DNA from: Synaphobranchus kaupii
Taxonomy: Eukaryota; Chordata; Actinopteri; Anguilliformes; Synaphobranchidae
Direction of reading: 5' to 3'
DNA: 64,000 bases
NCBI GenBank assembly: GCA_029718625.1
Contig: CM056376.1
Coordinates: 109,950,898-110,014,897, forward strand
Shown here: piece after piece, positions 22,000-33,849 of the stretch
How positions within the stretch are numbered: position 1 is the first letter of the stretch
How the letters are laid out: every line of letters begins with the position of its first letter
Notes under the pieces: generated by a model
Databases searched by the model: none
Seen by the model: the letters and a program-made list of their open reading frames with translations, nothing else
Told to the model about the DNA's origin: nothing
Position numbers and translations under genes: made by a program

Positions 22000-23920
22000 C
22001 TGGTGGATTTCACTCCGGCTCATTTCTGTGTCTACCATTACCATCCAGGCCACATGATTAAGGGCCAACCTCTATGGGAAAGGGAAAGAAATGGAGGCAG
22101 ATAGAGAAAGAGACGGAGTGACAACAACCCTGAGGGACCTGGGATAAAGCTCCCAGAAGGGTTCCTTACAGAAATCGCATTCCTCTGTCTGTGCTCTTCT
22201 CTTTCTGTCCCATCATGCAATGCTGTTCCATTGCATGGGCTGTCAGCGTAATGATGCTTCGCCGCTGTAGTGAGACCAGAGACATGGCACCAGCGTTTGC
22301 AGGGAACTGAACGGCGCAAAAAAAAAAGGAAACGGATGGCGACAGATCCGCGGCGGACAGGACATGTCCCTCCGAGCAGAGCCGCGTCTCCTGCTGAGTT
22401 TTAGCACACAGAGCTGTGCAGACGCAGTTGTAGTCGCAGGTTCACTGAACATTACATTTCGGGCATTTCTGCACATCCCATTAACCATACCTACAAAAAA
22501 TCAGGAAGTGCAACCAAAAAATTTGGGTTGATTAAATTGTGATCATGGCAATTGACTTTTTTTTTCTTTCTTGCCAGCTGTTCAGTGTGGATTAGTAGAA
22601 CACCAATAGCAGTATTCTCCGTCTCCATAACAACAGTCATGTATTTTTTTTTTTATTTATTTTTTTTTTTTCCAGCTCAATAAATGTCCGCTGCTGGATA
22701 GTGCACTCAGGTTCCCCGGGAGGACAGTGAAATATTATATCAAGCTGTGCTTTGGGACCCAGAGAGGTATTTGCTTCATAAATCAGTTTTTGATGCGGAA
22801 GGATGCAATAACAAACAGTTTCTCCCTGTAATATCCCAGGTTAATATCAATTAGTGTCATTGGGGCCCTCCCTTTGCAGTGCTAAAATGTCTTCTTTTCT
22901 CCATAAAATAGAGCGTTAGCGCATCGTCTCACAATATATAGCACGAGCGCATCTTCTCATGGCCGCCAATAGGTCTTCAGAACAGTCTTTAGCCAACGCT
23001 GCAGATCAAACGGGCTGGCTGATTTTGATTGACAGCCGGAATGTCACATGTAACCACAGAGGTTCCATTTCATATCATAATGAGTGCAATTTGGATCCCT
23101 TTCTCTTCCACAGAGATATGCCACCAAAGGAAAAGTGTGCTTGTGGCATTTGTACAAGAATGGGAGAGGAATGAATAAATGAGGATACAAGGCTGTGCGT
23201 TTGCACAGTCCGTGAACAAAGGCATTGTGCCTTGGTGCAGCCACTCTTACTTTGATAACAGTCACCCCCCCCCCCCCACCCTGCCTCCCCTTGCATCAAA
23301 GCAGAGAAAGCAGAGAGAGCATCACTGCATCATGGGAAGAGGGAGATGGGCAAATAAAAAGACAAAAACAGGCCGCAAATTAGTCATTTCTAACTCTATT
23401 TCGAAAACAACAGAAACGTTTCAGTTTTTTAAGCACATGTTGCACCGCTGAAATAAACTGTCATATTCTTTGGTAAGGTTTTTCATAATGCTATGTAAGG
23501 AAGGCACCACCTTAAGGAAATTGTTTGAATGTTAATAGCTCATCATTAATGAGTCAGACATATACACACATACTGTATACTGTGTGCTCGTTGAAATGCT
23601 AAGGAATGTGGCTGATCAGCTTTAAAACTGTCCACGCCTAACCATTCTACCATCACCAATACTAACTACTAGTAACAAAATCCAGCAGTTATTTTAAAAA
23701 ATTACTCTGTTCAATAGTATTGTGCTGCATAGCTAGCCAGTTGCATCTATGTTCTTCGATTAGAATCTATTAGAATCGTAGTTTCTATGTAATAGGTTAC
23801 AAGTAGCGTTCCTGACACGGGGCGCCTGCAGCCACGCTATGTAGCTAGCAGAGATCGCAGGCACCTCTGAGAGAGATTTTACAGTCCTAATGCTTCCAAA
23901 AGGCTTCATCCTCTGAAAAG
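22000..23920. other. unannotated, partly conserved-looking DNA
   Basis: No gene is supported. T-rich tracts at 22645-22675 and a C tract at 23264-23278. The stretch 22680-23165 has balanced composition, no repeat character and several homeodomain-like sites, so it is a candidate conserved non-coding element. Confidence 0.35.
23026..23035 (+). promoter_or_regulatory. PBX-MEIS/PREP composite site
   Basis: TGATTGACAG is an exact match to the known decameric site bound by PBX with MEIS or PREP homeodomain partners. It lies in a non-repetitive stretch. A single 10-mer match is weak evidence of function. Confidence 0.3.
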
Positions 23921-23923
23921 CAA

Positions 23924-24116
23924 GCATCAGAGTAGTGTGCAATGATTAGCATCAGAGTAGTGTGCAGTGATTAGCATCGGAGTAGTGTGTAGTGATTAGC
24001 ATCGGAGTAGTGTGTAGTGATTAGCATCAGAGTAGTGTGCAATGATTAGCATTGGAGTAGTGTGCAATGATTAGCATCAAAGTATTATACAGTCATTAGA
24101 ATCAGAGAAGTAGGCC
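23924..24116. repeat. 25-bp minisatellite, about 7.5 copies
   Basis: Unit GCATCAGAGTAGTGTGCAAT GATTA repeated seven times at exact 25-bp steps, decaying at the right end (GCATCAAAGTATTATACAGT). Confidence 0.95.
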
Positions 24117-24460
24117 TACTAACAGAAATGCAAATAAAAACTGCTTTATCAAAAATGATTTAACGCCGAACATTTTGCAATGTACACTTCATATACACAA
24201 CTGTTTAATGTAGCAGAAGCAGAGATAAAGTCTGGGGTTTTTGTTCCAATGGCAGGTCACTGGCCATGCAGAAGCAGACAAATAGATACCCTGCCATATC
24301 TGGTCTTTATCCACCTGATATGATCTGGTATATTGTTACAGCTGTCCCCTGCAAGATCAAGAAGCAGCCATTCCCAGCTCTAATTGGCTTCAGCAGTCTA
24401 GTGGACTACAGTCAAGGTTCAAATCCCTGATACTGTCTACAATTTCTGCCCCCTAACCTC

Positions 24461-24464
24461 TCCA

Positions 24465-24495
<31 letters not shown>

Positions 24496-24567
24496 GCACA
24501 CGCCTATTCTCTCAGTAAGGAAAACACACAAACACACACTCACACATACACATATTCTCTCAGTAAG

Positions 24568-24610
<43 letters not shown>

Positions 24611-24805
24611 TTATCTCAGTAAGGAAAACACACACACACACACCTATTCTCTCAATAAGGAAAACACACACACAGCTATTCTTTCTGTAAGGAAAACATA
24701 TAAACACACACACACACACACACACATAAACACCCACACCCACCCACACTCTGACCTATTTTCTCAGTAAGGAAAACACACACACACTCATGCAAGCATG
24801 TACGA

Positions 24806-24844
<39 letters not shown>

Positions 24845-24892
24845 TTTTCTGACCTATTTTCTCAGCGAGAAAAAACACACCCACCCGCCTAT
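24461..24892. repeat. compound (CA)n array with a CTCAGTAAGGAAAACA spacer
   Basis: CA tracts of varying length alternate about seven times with CCTATTCTCTCAGTAAGGAA. The array is therefore a minisatellite whose unit contains a microsatellite. At 24462-24504 the CA run changes to (CG)n of about eight units and back. Confidence 0.95.
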
Positions 24893-25663
24893 TCGTACCC
24901 CAACACTCATGAAATATGAATAAGTAAGAAAATGAATAAAACCCTTTTTCTCATCGCAGCTGAGCGCTGGCAGGCAGGTTTATCCCACCTCTGTGTTGTC
25001 CTCCCTTATTATTCAGGCAAGGTGACGGGGGGCATTAGCATTGCTGTCAGGTGCGTGTGACGTGCTGGCTGGTGGTCTTTCCTGGCACGCCGCTTAGCAC
25101 TGCCGTCAACATGACTGACATCTCTTTAGAATCCCCACAACCTCCACCACCGCTATAGCATATGTCATTTCTGATTGATTTGCACACTGCTCTCGAGCGT
25201 TATGTAGATGTGTCTGTGTGCGTTCAGGGAGTGGGGGTGTTTGGGGATGGGCGGTGGGGGGAGGATTCTATAAATACTGGTTGTTAAAATCATTGGGGGA
25301 GTCTGGTAACTGGGAATGCCATTAGCCTAATCTCCTTGCTGCAGAAGACCTCTTGATTTCAGAAACCACAACCCTGCTAGGGACTTCATCTGATAACAGG
25401 GACAGTGGCCACCAATCAGAGAGGAGATGGAGGCCATGGTTTGGAAACAGGCATTCGGTGCCCTTCAATTCTGTTGCACATTCTTAATGATTAACCTTCT
25501 GTTACGTATAAATAAACCATGCATTTACAGTCATGATGGAATTGAAGATTTCTAAACTGCATCACATGTAATATAATACTTGTACACACCAATTGGTGTC
25601 AATGTGTGGTATGTACATACACATGTTTGTATATGTAATCTCAACAAAAAACCTTTTCAGCAT
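24893..25663. other. unannotated DNA
   Basis: No supported gene or repeat. Confidence 0.35.
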
Positions 25664-25870
25664 ATAAAATTGCCAAGTTACTCATGCATACAAAGCACTG
25701 TCTATGATAAAACTAGCTAAATCTTACAACAAACAATAATTGGCTATCTAAGCTCACACAAATGAAATTAGCGCTATTCCAAAGCAATGCTACCCAATGT
25801 TTCCTAAATTATTTAATATAACTTGGCCCTGTGTTTTTTCATCTTACCATCTGAGGAGAATGTGATCATT
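25664..25870. mobile_element. single-arm copy of the 12-13 kb fold-back family
   Basis: GCCAAGTTACTCA, GCACTGTCTAT, CTATTCCAAAGCAATGCTA and AAATTATTTAATATAACTTG occur in the same order as in the arms at 12267-12470 and the inverse of 13105-13350. No second arm is found nearby. Confidence 0.75.
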
Positions 25871-25899
25871 CAAACTTCAGGTGTCACAGGTGTGGCCTA

Positions 25900-26040
25900 C
25901 AGTACTGTGTGGCCTATAGGGTGTAAAATAGTCACTGGCTCTCATGTAGTAATCTGTGGCCTGTATGGTGTAAAATAGTTACTGGCTCTCCTGTAGTAAT
26001 CTGTGGCCTGTAGGGTGTAAATAGTCACTGGCTCTTGTGT
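25900..26040. repeat. 47-bp tandem repeat, about 3 copies
   Basis: CTGTGGCCTGTATGGTGTAA, AATAGTTACTGGCTCTC and TGTAGTAAT repeat with a 47-bp step (for example 25954 and 26001). Confidence 0.85.
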
Positions 26041-26252
26041 GTTTGAGGGCTGAATATGGTTCTGATTCAGAGATGATGAGGGCTGTGTATCTTGCCCGTC
26101 TCTCCCCTACAAAACACCACCACCCCCATCATTACTGATTTGAATTCATGCATATTTGGAATAAGCCAAGCAGTCATGACTGATCAGCATTCAATTGATT
26201 CACAAATAGTGACGCAGGAAGCCCTATTGAATTATAACTCCAGAGTTTTCCG

Positions 26253-26402
26253 GAGGGAACGAGAAATAGAGAACGAGGAGGGGAGGGAGAGTAAGAGCAA
26301 TACAGAGAGAGAGAAAGAGAGTGAGAGAGCAAGGGAGAGAATGACATATAGAGAGGGGGAGGAGAGAGAGAAAGAGAGCAGAAGAGAGAGACAGTGGGAC
26401 TG
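26253..26402. repeat. GA-rich low-complexity tract
   Basis: Imperfect GAGA/GGGA repeats of about 150 bp. The charged open frame through it is a composition artefact. Confidence 0.85.
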
Positions 26403-26404
26403 AG

Positions 26405-28350
26405 AGGCAGGCTATGGCAGGTGTCTTGCTGCTCCATTTGGTTAAATGCGATATGTTGGACACAGACATTTAATTGCACTGTTTAGATTTCAAGCCGTAC
26501 ACCATTAAGCTATCGATCATATTTATTTTAAAAACACCAGGCTTCCAAACAGGAAGAAATAAAATATATTTTCCAACAAGATGATTCATTTTCCTGCATC
26601 CAGAGGGCAAGCCAGCCGAGCCTCTCCAGGGGACAAGACTGTATTAACGTCTCCATGCCACCTAGAAAACCCATGGCTTTCATTTTCCAAATAACACGCA
26701 TACTCCAATCTCCGGTTTCTCCATTACAAAGAATGCAGAATGCATCTGATCTGTGCTGCATGCACGCAAGCTCTTCTTCTGTGGTATAATTGCTCCATAT
26801 GCTCTGTCGTCAGTCTTATCGTAATTTCCACTGCACAGCTGGATCTGGGCTGACTGTTTGTTTGACTCCAGGTATCGTGTCAGAGCAACAGCCCATCCAT
26901 ATTTTATTTTACCTGGTTCATATAGGATTCACAAAGCAGTGGAATGACACCAAACAGCGTTGTCCCATTGCATAGCAAAACCATTGAGTCTTCTGCCGTT
27001 ACTGTCTATGATAACTATGACATCACATACCTGTGATGTCATGCACACACCATTCAGAAATGGGGTCAGGCCGTGTATAATTTGTGAACTAGAGCGAGAA
27101 CGAATCAAAGATACTATGTGCTATGCATCCCTTTTTGTTACTGTAGGCTGGTATCAGTCTGTTCAATGTCATTCTTTCTTGCTGTAGCCTGATATGAACC
27201 TCAATGTTCTAGTGGTCAGAGTGTCTGGCCTCACACCGTCAGTCCATAGGTCCTGTATCCTGTACATCTCCATTCCTGTATTTTATATTGGCTAAAGTAA
27301 TAGGGCTATGGGGTACTAGCGCCTGTCTAAGGGGCCTGACTTATGTAGGAAGCAGCCAGTCGTACAGAATATTGGCCGAGCTTACTGCCATTCAGCTACC
27401 TCTAGACAAGCACACACTGGATAAATTAAAACCTGTGAACTGAACATTGCCTTTGGTAGAAATAATTAATCTGTGCTTTACTTTGATAAATACAAACTGT
27501 ATATACTCGACCATTTAGACGTGAATTCTTTAAGATGTATTAACAACCTTTTTCATGCCATTATTTTTAATGAGTAATTACTTTTAATTCATTATAAAGC
27601 TTAAATTATTTACAAATTTGACAGTGATGTGTGAATTACCTTTTACGTCTAAACCTATCAAGGAACTGAGAAACGGCATTAATTGCCTGTCAAAATATTA
27701 AAACGTGCATTGGAAATGTGTAAAAAGTCAAAGCATGTATTGTATTTGTTGTGTCGTGTTTGACGCGCATTGGTATTCAGGCCGCCTTTCCGGAGCAGCG
27801 TGCATTTGAAAACAAGGCCTCGGCCTCCGGAAGGTGATTAATTCCTCTCTGTATTTTATGTGATTAGAGGCAATGTTGGCGCCTGCTCGTAGCGGGGCTC
27901 AGCGCCCTCCCAAGGCTCTGCGTGTGAGGGCTCACGGAGGGAAGCCGTGAGCCCCGGCACCCGGGGAGGTGGAAACAGATTAAAAATAAATGAAGGATGC
28001 TTTCCCAGGCAGAGACCACATTGTTATTCCTCCATGGATGTTGTGTGTCTTGACCTTGGCTCTCTCTCCCTCCCTCACCACCCCCCTCCCCATTTTTTCC
28101 CCCTTTTTTGTTTGTTGTAAAGGTCATGTTTAGGGCTTTTGGCCTGAGGGGTGACACCCCACACGGATAAAGATGTTCTGTGCGAATGAAGCAACATCGA
28201 CTGGTTCCACACAGATAGGAAACAATCTTCAAATCAATCAAATTGAATAAATAAAGTCTTCTGTGGTACTACAGTAGCCTGTAGTATCAAATCTGAGTAC
28301 TCATTTTATGTAGTGGTGTATATCTGACACCTAGCACCCAATATGGATTT
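26405..28350. other. unannotated, partly conserved-looking DNA
   Basis: No gene is supported. The stretch 27480-27870 has TAAT/ATTA cores and no repeat character, so it is a candidate conserved non-coding element. A short perfect palindrome at 27017-27042 is listed separately. Confidence 0.35.
27017..27042. promoter_or_regulatory. perfect 11-bp inverted repeat with CRE-like half sites
   Basis: ATGACATCACA, a 4-bp spacer, then TGTGATGTCAT. Each arm holds TGACATCA/TGATGTCA, a known ATF/CREB-type variant. Function is inference only. Confidence 0.3.
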
Positions 28351-29140
28351 ATATGCAGTGGCACTGGTCAAATTGCCCTTTACAATTAATATCTAAGTGA
28401 ATAGAAGCTAACTTGACCTCTAAATGGTTAAGCATGACACATTACTTCAAATTTTAAAGCAAGATTACTTTTACTTTACAGTTTCAAAATAGTAAAAAAA
28501 GGCCCTGTGCAAAAGTTTTGTAACCCTTTTGGATTATTCTTAATTTTTAAAAAGATGATTACTAAGGTCCAGCCCCAGGTGATTTACTCGTTGGGGCTTC
28601 AATGGGTCAGGCGAATATAATTCCAGGGCTGAACTATGTATTCTGAAGTAACTCCATGCCTTCTAAAGCATCTGACTGCAGTGACTGTTCTGTTTGGTGT
28701 TAACCATGGGTTGCTCTATACAGTTGTCCAAGGATGTCAGAATCAAGATAGTTCACTCCCACCAATAAAGAGAAGGCTAAAAAAAAACTCTCTCAATGTT
28801 TCAAACTGCCTATTTCCACTGTCAGAAAATTGAAGATAAATGGAACAGTTGAAGTCAAGGCAAGATCTACAGGGAGCATTTGCTAGCTGTTATAGTTGCC
28901 TGAGGAGTTACAAAGTACTAACTGACAGGTTTCCCAAACCTTTGCACAGGGCCATTTTCCTTTTCTTATTATTTTGAAAATGTAAAAAATTTAAATAAAA
29001 AGTAATCGTGCTTTAAAATTTGAAGAAATGTGTCATGTTTAACTTTGTACCATTTAGAGGTCAGGTTAGCTTCTGTCCACTTAGATATTAATTGTAAAAG
29101 GCATTTTGACCAGGGGTGCCAAAATTATTGCACACGACTG
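28351..29140. mobile_element. Tc1-like deletion derivative with long inverted ends
   Basis: The left arm (28366-28530: CTTTACAATTAATATCTAAG, GCTAACTTGACCTCTAAATG, GGCCCTGTGCAAAAGTTTTG) is inverted at 28935-29118. The right end, GGGGTGCCAAAATTATTGCA then CACGACTG, is a Tc1-type terminus next to TA. The left terminus has lost about 16 bp. The interior retains GTTGAAGTCAAGGCAAGATC, a piece typical of the start of fish Tc1 transposase genes, but no usable frame. Confidence 0.85.
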
Positions 29141-29262
29141 TAACTTCAAATTAAAGCTGAAACTCTGCAATTTCAGATCCAATGTGCTGGAGTACAGAGC
29201 CAAAACAATATAAAATTGTGTCACTCACTCTCCAAATACTTACAGACTGTACTGTATAAATA
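29141..29262. mobile_element. second Tc1-like terminus abutting the first
   Basis: AAAGCTGAAACTCTGCAATT, ATCCAATGTGCTGGAGTACA and GAGCCAAAACAATATAAAAT form the end of another fish Tc1 family, so one element appears to have landed against another. Confidence 0.6.
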
Positions 29263-29264
29263 TT

Positions 29265-30475
29265 TGCCTCCATGATATTTTCATTTGCCAGACATTTGAA
29301 ACTAAATGACAGAACGGTATTTTCCTAACAAATTTCTTACAGTATTTATCAAGGACAGCATGCACGGCTTCCATTTACACAGCTGAACAGCTGATTGCCC
29401 CCTGATACAACCTGACCATATCTGGCTGTGACCTTGCTTCACAGTTTGCAACAATAAACTGTCCACTGTTAATTAAACTCCAGCAGACTTGATGCGAGTC
29501 CTTTATGGATCAAATGCACTCGATCACAGGAACACATAGGCTACTCCATATTACCATTTAACCATTTAACACCCACCATTTAACCATGAACATTTTGCTG
29601 TGGTTGTGGTGCAACATACACCCCTTTTCCAACTGGAGACATATGCTGGTGTCTTGAGGCTGTTTAATGATAGGGTTGCTGCTAATGTTTAGAACTGTGT
29701 TTCTAATGACCAACTCGATATTTCAATTGCAATGTTGCCCATGATCAAAATTAGCCTTATGCTTGAAGACTAAAGGGAGACTGAAGTGTACTCAAAAGTT
29801 AATCACAACAACCCCCCCTCCCAACAATCTCCTCCATCTCCCCAGTCTCCTGATTACTAAACTGTCTCTCCCACACGCACCCAACCCCTTTCCCCAAACC
29901 AAACACTGGTGGATAGGGGATAGGAGGGGGCTGTTTAGTAATAGTTGAAAAATAACATAGAGAGCCCTCTAGGTCAGTCTTAAGGGCTGAGGCTTCACTG
30001 AGTGGCTTCAGTCCAATATCAGAAGCTCTCAGCAAATTGCCAGTGATTACATCAGGTTGGGGAAATTCAGACAGCAAAAGGCCAATCAATACATCCTGAG
30101 CAAAGCACGGCAGCGTTCCAGCCTGCCTTCCGTCTTTCTGCCCGTTCCCATTATGCGGCTTCATTAGGGAGTAGCGATCCGGCTTGAAAAAAGATGGCAG
30201 TGAAATGCAGTTTGATGCTCACATATGCTGACCTGGACCTTTTCAAGTAGAAAAAATATATATTTTATGTTGGTGAGGAAACAAAAAACAAGAAAAAATG
30301 TTTTTTATCAATAAGAGATGGCAGAAATTATGGAGTCCATGAGTAACGTGACACTTTCTGACAGAACCTGCAGGTAGCTAGCACTAGAGAATGGCCCTCT
30401 AACAGTCCTCAGTCTCCCGGCCATTCTCTGGCCTTCCTTCTGTCACCGTTCCACACCTTTCCTTTTCATTCTACT
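29265..30475. other. unannotated DNA
   Basis: AT-rich sequence with no supported gene. A short CCATTTAACC tandem lies at 29560-29588. Confidence 0.4.
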
Positions 30476-30477
30476 TG

Positions 30478-30600
30478 TCAAGTTCTTCATTGAGGGCCAT
30501 GGTTAGTTAAGTAGTTGAATCAGGTGTCTTAGTGCTGGGCTAAAACAAAAACCTGCACCCACATCGGCCCTTTTCGGATATTGTTAGGGCAGAAGCTAAG
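30478..30600. mobile_element. fragment of the dispersed MITE seen at 10728
   Basis: It shares ordered blocks with 10728-10835. It also carries AAAACCTGCACCCACATCGG, a block common in fish hAT-type MITEs. Confidence 0.6.
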
Positions 30601-30814
30601 GCTAATTAAGGATCACCACTGTATTGTAAAAAAAGACAAATAAATAAGATGACAGCGAACAGACAGATTATTATAATTTCATATTTGTGACTCCATTTGA
30701 TTCAATGACCATAAAATTAAAGGGACGTTGAGGCAGAAGAACCTGGATTATGTGAATGAGCATTTCGCTGCCCATGCGCGTGTACAGAGACAAATGCATA
30801 CGTGCGCCGGTCAC

Positions 30815-31296
30815 GGAGGAGGATGGAGCAGGTGGATGGAGGAGGAGGATGGAGCGGGTGGATGGATGAGGATGATGAAGGAGGAGGATGGAACAGGTGG
30901 ATGGAGGAGGATGGAGCAAGTGGATGGAGCTGGTGGATGGAGGAGGATGGAGCAAGTGGATGGAGCTGGTGGATGGAGCTGGAGGATGGAGAAGGAGGAT
31001 TGAGCAGGTGGATGGAGCAGGTGGATGCAGCTGGAGGATGGAGGAGGAGGATTGAGCAGGTGGATGGAGGAGGAGGAGGATTGAGCAGATGGATGGAGGA
31101 GGAGGATGGAGGAGGATTGAGCAGGTGGATGGAGCTGGAGGATGGAGGAGGAGGATTGAGCAGGTGGATGGAGCTGGAGGATTGAGCAGGTGGATGGAGC
31201 TGGAGGATGGAGGAGGAGGAGGATTGAGCAGGTGAATGGAGCTGGAGGAAGGAAGAGGAGGATTGAGCAGGTGGATGGAGGAGGATGGAGCAAGTG
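30815..31296. repeat. GGA-rich minisatellite
   Basis: Variable units around GATTGAGCAGGTGGATGGAG with GAGGAGGA or CTGGAGGATGGA linkers, about 480 bp. The serine/proline/leucine-rich frames on the minus strand and the charged frames on the plus strand are by-products of the repeat. Confidence 0.95.
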
Positions 31297-31486
31297 GATC
31301 CTCGTTTGGTCACACGGGGCCTAAAAGGAAACCTCTCTAAAGGTAAGGAATGCTGACATCAGCTCCTTACATACCCTTGAAAAAGATAAGCAAAGTATAA
31401 AATAAACAAAACAGGTCATGAGCTATATTATGCTGAACAGAATCGACAAATGTCTACTGCAGTGTTAAAAGAATAGCCACAGTTTA

Positions 31487-33628
31487 AATAGACCGGTTTC
31501 TCACCAACGTCACAGTAGAGGTGCGCACGCAACACTGGGGCAGAATATTCAATATTGCAAAAGAAATCAACATCAACTTGTAATTGTAGAAGCTGAAATG
31601 GATGATGAAAGACACTTGTTTGACATCGAATATCTTAGTTACATCAACACTGAGATAGCTAAGCAGTTTGGTGTAAATATGTGTAATATTTATTCAATTT
31701 AGTAAATGTCCTGAAGTAGGCTATGTTATGTTGCCACCTCATCATATAAATTAGGCACTCAATTGAATGAAAACAACTGACAGTATAGCTGTGGTTTTGA
31801 AGCAAATGGAGTAACGTTAGGTGGACTAACCATGACGGAGAACATACGTGAGACTATTTTGACCCAATATCAAATTACGTGAGACTATTTTGACCCAATA
31901 TCAAATGACGTTAGAATTTAATACTAAGTTATGCAAGTGACAGCGAACCTAGCATAATGGCTTGGTAATGAATGTGCTAACAATGTAGAAATGTACACCT
32001 ACCATTTTAGCGAGTTGGCCATGAGATATAAAAAGTAAAAGGTCTTACTGCATGCATGGTTATATGTTCATGTCATCAAGACAGGTCGATATTTATCACC
32101 GAGCTGCTGTTATTGCTAGTTACCTGTACCCGGTTTAACAACAGGCGCTGTGCATTATTTACTTTAGCGTGCTATGTAATTGGGTGGACTAACCGTAATG
32201 TTAGTTTGCCAGCGTCGATGAGCTGAGGTGGGTCTTGGTCACCTTAATTATTTTTTTGAATACCCTGTGATTTGTGAACCGAGGGCATGTGGTCTGTTTG
32301 TGTCTAGACTAGCGTTAGCTAGCCACTGTAATGTTACTGTCTGTATCTCACAGGAACATTAGATTGTTAACATTTGCTAACTGCTAGATTGCCAATGTTA
32401 ATTTAGTAAAATCTAAAAAAGTAACCTGCTTATATCCACCGTATTTCCCGAAAAAGCAAGTTTCCACCAGTGAACACTTGGATAAAAGAAATAAGATGGA
32501 TAACGTTAAGAAACGTAGCTAGATAGCGCACATTATCGGGCACGCCCGCGTTCAACCATATTTGAACTTCCTCGAGAGCTGATTTGCCAATGGTAAAAAA
32601 AGAAAACCAGTAGCTATGTCTATAACGTTAGCACATTCACAATATTAGCAAAATGTGTGTTGTTGTTGTTTTCTTACATTCAAATTCATTGTAATCAATT
32701 CATGAAGAAGTGCCATTTTTTATATGTCCACTCGAGGGCCCGGGAGGTGAAATAATAAATAAATAAAACTACCGGTCACGTCTAACTTGCATGTTTATTG
32801 GCTTAAAAGTTATCTTGTTGTTTTTTTAATCTAATAAATATAATATGTTCAATAGTAACATTATGTGCCCAAATAATAACAGTATCTTAGCCTTGTTGTT
32901 CACAAAAGTTTCAGTTTTTCGCCCGATAACAGGGTTCTGTAGCCTACGCAAGCTTGCTCACCGTTACAGAAGAAAACGCTGGTGGTACTGGTGCCTTTAC
33001 TGTTGTGGCTATAGATGAACATTAAGTTATCAACACATCATCACACAGATAATTTACTGACACAATAGTTGTCAGCTGCTCCACCTTTGTGTGTGTTAAG
33101 TAACGTAGCTGCTAGACAGGCTATGTAGAGTCATCCTATCTGGCCAAACACGTTAATAACAGCATTAACAGAAGTGAGCCTACACTAGGCTATATAAATT
33201 TCAAACAGACTAACGTTAGACTAATTTTTAAAAATTGTAAATGTGGTGTAGCTATCCTATATGTCCGAGTTATTGAATTGGACTAACGTTAAAAAATAAG
33301 TTAACTTGTCAGTGTCAAACATTGACAGTAAAGACGGTTAACTTGCACTCATTTATAAGGTAAATAAGCTATAGCTAAATATGCTATCTTAAGTTAACGT
33401 TACAACAAAAAAAGGTTACAGAAAAGTTGTAATGAGACTAACGCTAGCTATAATTTGTATCACTGTGCCAAGATGAAAGTGAAATAAAAGAACCAGAAAC
33501 AAAATTAGACCGTTAAATCGTTGATGATCAAGTCCACCGCATTATGATAGCCTGCCAAGGTGATACACTTTTTGCCCCAGGGTTGCGCGCGCATCCTCTT
33601 TTGTTTACAAACAAGAAATGGGTCTATT
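31487..33628. mobile_element. candidate 2.1-kb DNA transposon with diverged TIRs
   Basis: The left end contains AATAGACC, TTTCT, then GAGGTGCGCACGCAACACTG GGGCA. The reverse complement of 33571-33628 contains AATAGACC, TTTCT, then GAGGATGCGCGCGCAACCCTG GGGCA with the same spacing, so about 55 bp match as an inverted pair. The interior is AT-rich, has no transposase frame, and holds six exact copies of the palindrome TAACGTTA plus several one-base variants. No clean target duplication is visible. It could also be two unrelated insertions of one short repeat in opposite orientation. Confidence 0.55.
31846..31907. repeat. 31-bp direct duplication
   Basis: ACGTGAGACTATTTTGACCC AATATCAAAT occurs twice back to back and differs only at the last base. 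Confidence 0.95.
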
Positions 33629-33763
33629 GTGGGCCTAATTATATTGATAAAAAGGATAGAATGTACACACATCTAAAACGTGTAGACAGGTGCAGGGTAA
33701 ATACATGAGTAGAAACATAAGAAAAAGAGATTACCCGGAATACCCGCACAGTGAAGAATGCTC

Positions 33764-33822
33764 CCAATCAGTGTTTATTAAAGACACAGACACAACGTTT
33801 TGACCAGAAGGTCTACCTCAGG
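33764..33822 (-). mobile_element. Penelope-like element terminus with a degraded hammerhead motif
   Basis: The minus strand reads CCTGAGGTAGACC, a four-base loop, GGTCAAAACGTTGTG and then TTTAATAAACACTG. Fish and other Penelope-like elements carry a terminal CTGA..GACC/GGTC..GAAACGTTGT block followed by AATAAA. Members of that group are known to encode hammerhead ribozymes. Here stem II (GACC/GGTC, 33802-33813) is intact but the core GAAA has become AAAA and the CTGANGA core is altered, so it is probably inactive. No reverse transcriptase is visible nearby. Confidence 0.6.
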
Positions 33823-33849
33823 TATCAAAGAAAACCTGTGAACAACCCA

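Noticed and set aside
23179..23451. 90-codon plus-strand frame
   Set aside because: It runs through a C13 tract and has no protein-like motif.
30671..31313. Serine/proline/leucine-rich frame of about 200 codons on the minus strand
   Set aside because: It is read-through of the GGA-rich minisatellite, with equally long frames in other phases.
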